NCBI GenBank assembly: GCA_004195335.1
Contig: SDWK01000668.1
Span: 1 to 9,441 of the forward strand
Direction: 5' to 3'
DNA from: Shewanella sp.
GTDB taxonomy: Bacteria; Pseudomonadota; Gammaproteobacteria; Enterobacterales; Shewanellaceae
DNA length: 9,441 nucleotides
A program made the translations under genes and the position numbers. The notes under the pieces are model-generated. The model ran no database searches. It was not told the origin of the DNA and worked only from the letters and a program-made list of their open reading frames with translations. This document shows positions 6,984-9,441 of the stretch, one piece after another. Numbering within the stretch: position 1 is the stretch's first letter; each line of letters begins with the position of its first letter.

Positions 6984-8133
6984 GGGTTAATCCTATTGCC
7001 GCTGGAGAGCTAGGTAGATTGATAAGACGAGATTCGATTAACTCAGAGTTTGTTAACGAGCCGCGCATCGCATCTTTAAACATGGGGAGGCGATGCATGA
7101 GCTGCCACACTGGTCGTGTCATCACACCAGCATCATTGGTGGCTTTTAACATCTCATCACGACTGTGTGTATCGGGACAAATGACCGCATTGAGCCAATA
7201 GTTAGACTTGGCATAACTTGGCTCATGAACAAACTGCAGCTCGCTATTGCTAAAGAAAGTCTGATAGTGCTTTGCCAGTGCCCGTTTCTGTTCGATAAAC
7301 AGGGGAAGGCTTTCCATCTGGGCGCAGCCAAGTGCAGCATTCAGGTTTGGCATTCGGTAGTTAAAGCCTGGTTCATCATGGTAAAACTCGTAAGGGTGGG
7401 GCACCTTAGCGGTCGTTGTTATATGCTTGGCTCGCTCGCCACTGCTTTGGCTATTTGCAAGTAACATCCCGCCACCACCTGTGGTGATAATTTTATTGCC
7501 GTTGAAACTAAGTGCAGCGAAATCTCCCACCGTGCCTGTATGCTTTCCTTTATAGAATGACCCTAAACTTTCGGCTGCATCTTCGATTAAAACCAGATTC
7601 CATCGATGGCAAATGACGGCTAATTCATCCAACTCCACGGGATGACCGAAAGTATGCATAGGCAGCAGGGCTCTAATAATTTGCCCCGTCTCCTTATGGG
7701 TACACAAGCCATGCTCATCGAGAACTCCGTGTTCTTCCAGGTACGCTTGAACGGCTTGAGGAGATAAGCCTAAACTTGTTTTTGCAATGTCGACAAAAAT
7801 TGGGGCTGCGCCCATGTGGTATAAGGTATTACAGGTAGCCACAAAAGTGAGGGCTTGAGTGATAACCAGATCCCCACTTGTTACCCCTGCCATGTACAAG
7901 GCGGTATGCAAGGCGCTGGAACCACTGGAAGTGGCAACCGCTTTAGGAGAACCAGTAAAAGATTCAATCTTGTGTTCGAAATCGATGACAAACTTGCCAA
8001 CACTCGACACAAAGGTACTGGCTATTGTCTCTGCGACATAAGCCTGTTCATTACCCGGGAATGTCGGGGCATGCAGAGGAATAAACTCATTGGTTTGATA
8101 GGTTTCTCGAATAAACTCAATTAATGACTGCAT
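6976..8133 (-). CDS. legC: PLP-dependent NDP-4-keto-sugar aminotransferase, LegC family
   Basis: This enzyme aminates C4 of the NDP-4-keto-6-deoxy-GlcNAc made by LegB, probably using glutamate. The 385-aa protein is a DegT/DnrJ/EryC1/StrS-type aminotransferase. Markers are TSSGSSALH (68-76) for cofactor phosphate binding, TFVATCNTLYHMGAAPIFVD (96-115), EDAAESLGS (184-192) with Asp185 for the pyridine nitrogen, and SFNGNKIITTGGGGML (209-224) with Lys214 as the PLP-binding lysine. FNYRMPNLNAALG (257-269) is also diagnostic. The N-terminus IPLHAPTFPGNEQAYV and the SSVGKFV segment are the style of the LegC subfamily rather than PseC or ArnB. The ATG stands 30 nt after legB, the widest gap in the operon, with AGAGG about 11 nt upstream. 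Confidence 0.94.
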   Translation of the reverse strand: MQSLIEFIRETYQTNEFIPLHAPTFPGNEQAYVAETIASTFVSSVGKFVIDFEHKIESFTGSPKAVATSSGSSALHTALYMAGVTSGDLVITQALTFVATCNTLYHMGAAPIFVDIAKTSLGLSPQAVQAYLEEHGVLDEHGLCTHKETGQIIRALLPMHTFGHPVELDELAVICHRWNLVLIEDAAESLGSFYKGKHTGTVGDFAALSFNGNKIITTGGGGMLLANSQSSGERAKHITTTAKVPHPYEFYHDEPGFNYRMPNLNAALGCAQMESLPLFIEQKRALAKHYQTFFSNSELQFVHEPSYAKSNYWLNAVICPDTHSRDEMLKATNDAGVMTRPVWQLMHRLPMFKDAMRGSLTNSELIESRLINLPSSPAAIGLTHA

Positions 8134-8163
8134 TATTCTGGAGACCTCTGAGGTGCCGTTAAC

Positions 8164-9354
8164 TTACATTTTTTCATCGAGAGACTTCCCGGTTTCTTTA
8201 TGACCGAACTCAGGCAACATTTGATGAAAAAGCTCAACTAACTGCTCCTTACTCCATGATTTGTAGGACTTCATCGAGTGAATCGTTTTTTCGAATAGTT
8301 CGATTAATGTGGGATCGTATTCAAGTTCATTTTTAATAATTCCCAGTTCTGCATATCGGGTCATATCGAGGGTTTCATTGTCGGTAAAAAACTCCTCAAT
8401 ATCTTTCTCTCCGCTGGTATCACTGACTGTGAAGTAGCATGGCCACAGGCCCTTCGCGGGTAGGGTGGCAACCAGTTGCCTGGCCTCCTCTTCGCTACTG
8501 CAAATATAAGCTTGATAGCCTCGGGCTAAAAGATACCTTTTAGCTATGTCAGCAAAGGATATAAGGTGTTGAGATTCATCAAGCTTAGGAAAGAAGATAT
8601 CTCTATTCTCGCCAAAAATACAGGACATTAAACAGAGCTCACCGGACTCTTTTGGTGTGACAAAATAACGCTTAATGTCAGTTGGCGCGACTATGGGTTG
8701 ATGTTTTAAGATGCGCTGATTAAAACTGTGTAGTAAAGAGCCATCGGAGAATGCCACATTGGCGAAACGTGCGGTGGATATTGTAATATTTTGACTACGA
8801 CGCATCAGGAACATCTCCATGATACGTTTAGATGCCCCCATCATATTAACCGGGTTTGCAGCCTTGTCGGTGGAGACACAAAAATACTTCTTAACGCCAC
8901 AGGCTATAGATTGTTCAATCGTCTTGTCTGTATTGAAAATGTTGACATTGATCATGCGCATCAAGGTGAAGGGATCTTTCTCGCTTCTTACATGTTTGAG
9001 TGCTGATAGGTTTAGTACGTAATCATACTGACCATCTTGATTAATAAACGCGTCATACTCTACAGAATCTATGTCCAGAGCAAAGGTTTGAAAGTCACCC
9101 TGGATATAACCGAAAGAGCTGCGTATATCTCTAACGAGTTCAGTTAAGTTATTTTCACTGATATCGACCACATGAAGTTTCAATGGAGAACGCTTAAAGA
9201 TCTCTTTAACTACGGCCTGACCAATTGAGCCCGCCCCACCCAGAACCAGAAAGCGTGAGCGACATACCTCACTGGCCAACAGGCTTTCATGTTGGCTAAT
9301 GTCGGACGAAAAAAGTGCTTTGTCTCTTCCAATCAATTTTAAGGTGTCTGTCAT
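8164..9354 (-). CDS. legB: Soluble NDP-GlcNAc 4,6-dehydratase (CapD/PglF-type catalytic domain), first legionaminate enzyme
   Basis: First gene of the block. The 396-aa protein is an extended SDR of the polysaccharide-biosynthesis (CapD) family with a glycine-rich FLVLGGAGSIG (35-45), Asp64 as probable NAD ribose ligand, NLSALKHVRSEKDP (115-128), the catalytic STDKAANPVN (161-170) and MGASKR (172-177). Met172 replaces the Tyr of the usual YxxxK, as in PglF and WbpM, which retain configuration at C5; PseB-type enzymes keep Tyr and invert it. This fits legionaminate rather than pseudaminate synthesis. The membrane helices of PglF/WbpM are absent, so it should be cytosolic. The last ~120 residues form a C-terminal extension ending in FGHKETGKSLDEKM. 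I favour the ATG at 9354, since from memory homologues start near the LIGRD segment; an in-frame ATG at 9375 would add seven residues. Neither start has a clear Shine-Dalgarno sequence. Whether the substrate is UDP- or GDP-linked is open. Confidence 0.9.
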   Translation of the reverse strand: MTDTLKLIGRDKALFSSDISQHESLLASEVCRSRFLVLGGAGSIGQAVVKEIFKRSPLKLHVVDISENNLTELVRDIRSSFGYIQGDFQTFALDIDSVEYDAFINQDGQYDYVLNLSALKHVRSEKDPFTLMRMINVNIFNTDKTIEQSIACGVKKYFCVSTDKAANPVNMMGASKRIMEMFLMRRSQNITISTARFANVAFSDGSLLHSFNQRILKHQPIVAPTDIKRYFVTPKESGELCLMSCIFGENRDIFFPKLDESQHLISFADIAKRYLLARGYQAYICSSEEEARQLVATLPAKGLWPCYFTVSDTSGEKDIEEFFTDNETLDMTRYAELGIIKNELEYDPTLIELFEKTIHSMKSYKSWSKEQLVELFHQMLPEFGHKETGKSLDEKM

Positions 9355-9422
9355 TGGGCTACCAGTGAGTCTCATGTAATTAGTTTAGCAATCTTGTCGG
9401 CTATCACAATTGAGCATAGTGA

Positions 9423-9441
9423 CTGTCTCTTATACACATCT
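9423..9441. other. Tn5/Nextera mosaic-end adapter remnant (sequencing artefact)
   Basis: The last 19 bases, CTGTCTCTTATACACATCT, are exactly the Tn5 transposase mosaic end used in Nextera-type library preparation. Its location at the very edge of the window shows untrimmed adapter at a contig end rather than a real insertion element. Native sequence should be taken to stop at 9422. Confidence 0.96.

Noticed and set aside
7165..7464. Open frame of 99 codons on the plus strand opposite legC, and similar plus-strand frames elsewhere in the window.
   Set aside because: Antisense shadows of conserved genes, with no recognisable protein features.
8144..8154. Palindrome ACCTCTGAGGT in the legB-legC gap.
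   Set aside because: Arms of 5 bp with a single central base cannot form a hairpin; one copy only and probably just overlaps the legC Shine-Dalgarno region.
9386..9403. Possible sigma54 (-24/-12) promoter around AGCCGACAAGATTGC, attractive because flagellar glycan genes can be sigma54-dependent.
   Set aside because: The essential GG at -24 is missing with the required spacing to TTGC.
9382..9409. Weak sigma70-like elements upstream of legB on the minus strand (TTGTGA, 16 nt, TAAACT).
   Set aside because: Each box matches the consensus at only four of six positions in an AT-rich stretch, and the genomic context upstream is lost; not enough to call a promoter.
9423..9441. Real Tn5/IS50 insertion at the window end.
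   Set aside because: The sequence is the engineered 19-bp mosaic end used in library preparation and sits exactly at the end of the contig; no transposase or native IS50 end sequence is present.

Overview
This window carries one tightly packed, minus-strand cluster of ten genes that together encode a nearly complete pathway to CMP-activated legionaminic acid, a bacterial nonulosonic (sialic acid-like) sugar. Read in the direction of transcription (right to left), the order is: a soluble NDP-GlcNAc 4,6-dehydratase (legB-type), a PLP aminotransferase (legC), a hydrolysing 2-epimerase (legG/neuC-type), a nonulosonate synthase (legI/neuB-type), an N-acetyltransferase of the PglD/NeuD type (legH), a CBS-domain nucleotidyltransferase (ptmE-type), a Gfo/Idh/MocA oxidoreductase (ptmF-like), a CMP-nonulosonate synthetase (legF/ptmB), a short-chain dehydrogenase (ptmA-like) and a hexapeptide-repeat acyltransferase. 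The genes are separated by 30 nt at most and usually overlap by 4-8 nt, so the block is almost certainly one translationally coupled operon. No divergent genes, RNAs, mobile elements or CRISPR arrays were seen.

From memory, the sub-order legI-legG-ptmE-ptmF-ptmB-ptmA resembles the Campylobacter flagellin-glycosylation locus. Moderate AT-rich base composition, protein style and operon compactness suggest instead a marine gammaproteobacterium of the Shewanella/Vibrio/Pseudoalteromonas kind. This is an inference from style, not a taxonomic assignment.

How the genes fit together: PtmE would make a nucleotide-activated glucosamine. LegB, LegC and LegH would turn NDP-GlcNAc into NDP-2,4-diacetamido-2,4,6-trideoxyglucose. 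LegG would release and epimerise it to the free 6-deoxy-manno sugar, LegI would condense that with phosphoenolpyruvate, and LegF would activate the product with CTP. The roles of the two oxidoreductases (PtmF-like and PtmA-like) and of the terminal acyltransferase are less clear; they may supply the precursor or tailor the sugar. The glycosyltransferase that would use CMP-legionaminate (for example a Maf protein for flagellin, or an LPS/capsule transferase) is not in the window.

Layout: 1-83 is a short AT-rich region downstream of the operon with a small inverted repeat; 84-9354 is the operon; 9355-9422 is the short stretch upstream of the first gene, with no convincing promoter. Positions 9423-9441 are an exact 19-nt Tn5/Nextera mosaic end, i.e. 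a sequencing-library adapter remnant, so the true genomic sequence ends at about 9422 and the upstream context is unknown.
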